DNA from: JBMNOI01 sp050942995
GTDB lineage: Bacteria > Chloroflexota > Anaerolineae > UBA1429
Assembly (NCBI GenBank): GCA_050942995.1
Contig: JBMNOI010000003.1
Location: forward strand, 1 to 56,297
DNA length: 56,297 nt
Direction: 5' to 3'
Shown: positions 56,005-56,297 of the stretch, piece after piece
Position numbering within the stretch: the stretch's first letter is position 1
How the letters are laid out: every line of letters begins with the position of its first letter
The notes under the pieces: generated by a model
The model's database searches: none
The model's input: only the letters and a program-made list of their open reading frames with translations
What the model was told of the DNA's origin: nothing
Program-made: the position numbers and the translations under genes

Positions 56005-56297
56005 GCAGCACGCTCCAGCGGAGCCAGATTCAGATTCAACTGCCGCCGTTCGCCGCCTCGCACCAGCGTGAGGGTCACCCTCTCACCGGCGCCATGCTCC
56101 AGCAGAGCCCGCATCAACACCCTGGACCCTGTGAGCGGCATGTCGTTCAGCGTCATCAGCAGATCACCCGGCTGCACCCCGGCCGCAGCGGCCGGCGCGC
56201 CGGGGCGTATCTCGACCACCAGCAATCCGGTCGTCTGTCCGTCGGCGGCCTGACGACGCAGCGCATCGTTCAGCGGAACGGGCCGCACCCCTACACC
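56001..56297 (-). CDS. PDZ domain of an HtrA-like serine protease, C-terminus only (cut by right edge)
   Basis: The last 98 codons of a gene running off the right edge. The frame reads GVGVRPVPLNDALRRQ, GLLVVEIRPGAPAAAAGVQPGDLL and LNDMPLTGSRVLMRALLEH, a PDZ domain as at the end of HtrA/DegP-type proteases. The GVGVRPV entry is the usual PDZ start. The protease domain is outside the window, so the identity as a protease is inferred. The stop overlaps the start of the regulator gene. Confidence 0.75.
   Translation of the reverse strand, partial: GVGVRPVPLNDALRRQAADGQTTGLLVVEIRPGAPAAAAGVQPGDLLMTLNDMPLTGSRVLMRALLEHGAGERVTLTLVRGGERRQLNLNLAPLERAA

Overview
The window looks like chromosomal DNA of a high-GC member of the Chloroflexota (Anaerolineae/Caldilineae-like). 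This is an inference from several traits together: Thr-Pro-rich stalks on surface proteins (a Ser/Thr kinase and a deacetylase lipoprotein), paired Liv and polar amino-acid ABC systems with LSAC/LTAC lipoboxes, an rpoC with a long charged N-terminal insertion, and frequent TTG/GTG starts. I see no insertion sequence, integrase, phage gene, CRISPR array or rRNA. Both edges cut through genes: a diol-dehydratase large subunit on the left and an HtrA-like protease on the right.

Layout. 1-1.5 kb: a minus-strand unit with a Cys-rich 4Fe-4S protein and the start of a B12-type diol dehydratase. 1.5-10.5 kb: a minus-strand amino-acid uptake block in which a complete branched-chain (Liv) operon lies between the binding protein and the permease/ATPase of a polar amino-acid transporter. 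11-16.4 kb: sugar and amino-sugar genes (EamA exporter, rhamnulokinase, NagA; opposite strand: lyxose isomerase and a Gfo/Idh/MocA oxidoreductase). 16.4-17.6 kb: non-coding, with a candidate small RNA and tRNA-Gly. 17.6-24.8 kb: rpoC overlapping a class A penicillin-binding protein gene. 24.9-28.2 kb: a zincin, an RqcH/NFACT protein and a deacetylase lipoprotein on the minus strand. 28.2-31.6 kb: two tRNA-Ala genes and leuS. 31.9-38.2 kb: a surface/signalling module (Ser/Thr kinase with a sensory ectodomain, a beta-propeller-lipase fusion, an orphan HlyD-type adaptor). 38.2-41 kb: xseAB and a DUF89/ARMT1-type phosphatase. 41.2-45.9 kb: EtfB, a ferredoxin-fused EtfA, a small ferredoxin, an AlkZ-related protein, an SDR and a zinc-ribbon protein. 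46-56.3 kb: panB, a DegT-type aminotransferase, an epimerase, a probably PPi-dependent phosphofructokinase, an alpha/beta hydrolase, a phosphomannomutase overlapping a sugar kinase, a YaeQ-like protein, and a pseudo-receiver LuxR regulator overlapping the HtrA-like gene.

Together the genes suggest a heterotroph that imports amino acids and sugars, including deoxy- and amino-sugars, and passes electrons through Etf and ferredoxin. Many transcription units are sharply bounded. Several promoters match -35/-10 with a 17-bp spacer, and strong hairpin terminators sit at convergent junctions. The least ordinary items are the candidate sRNA near 17.0 kb, the kinase/propeller-lipase surface module, the nested transporter arrangement with its palindromic promoter, and the ferredoxin-rich Etf unit without a visible dehydrogenase partner.
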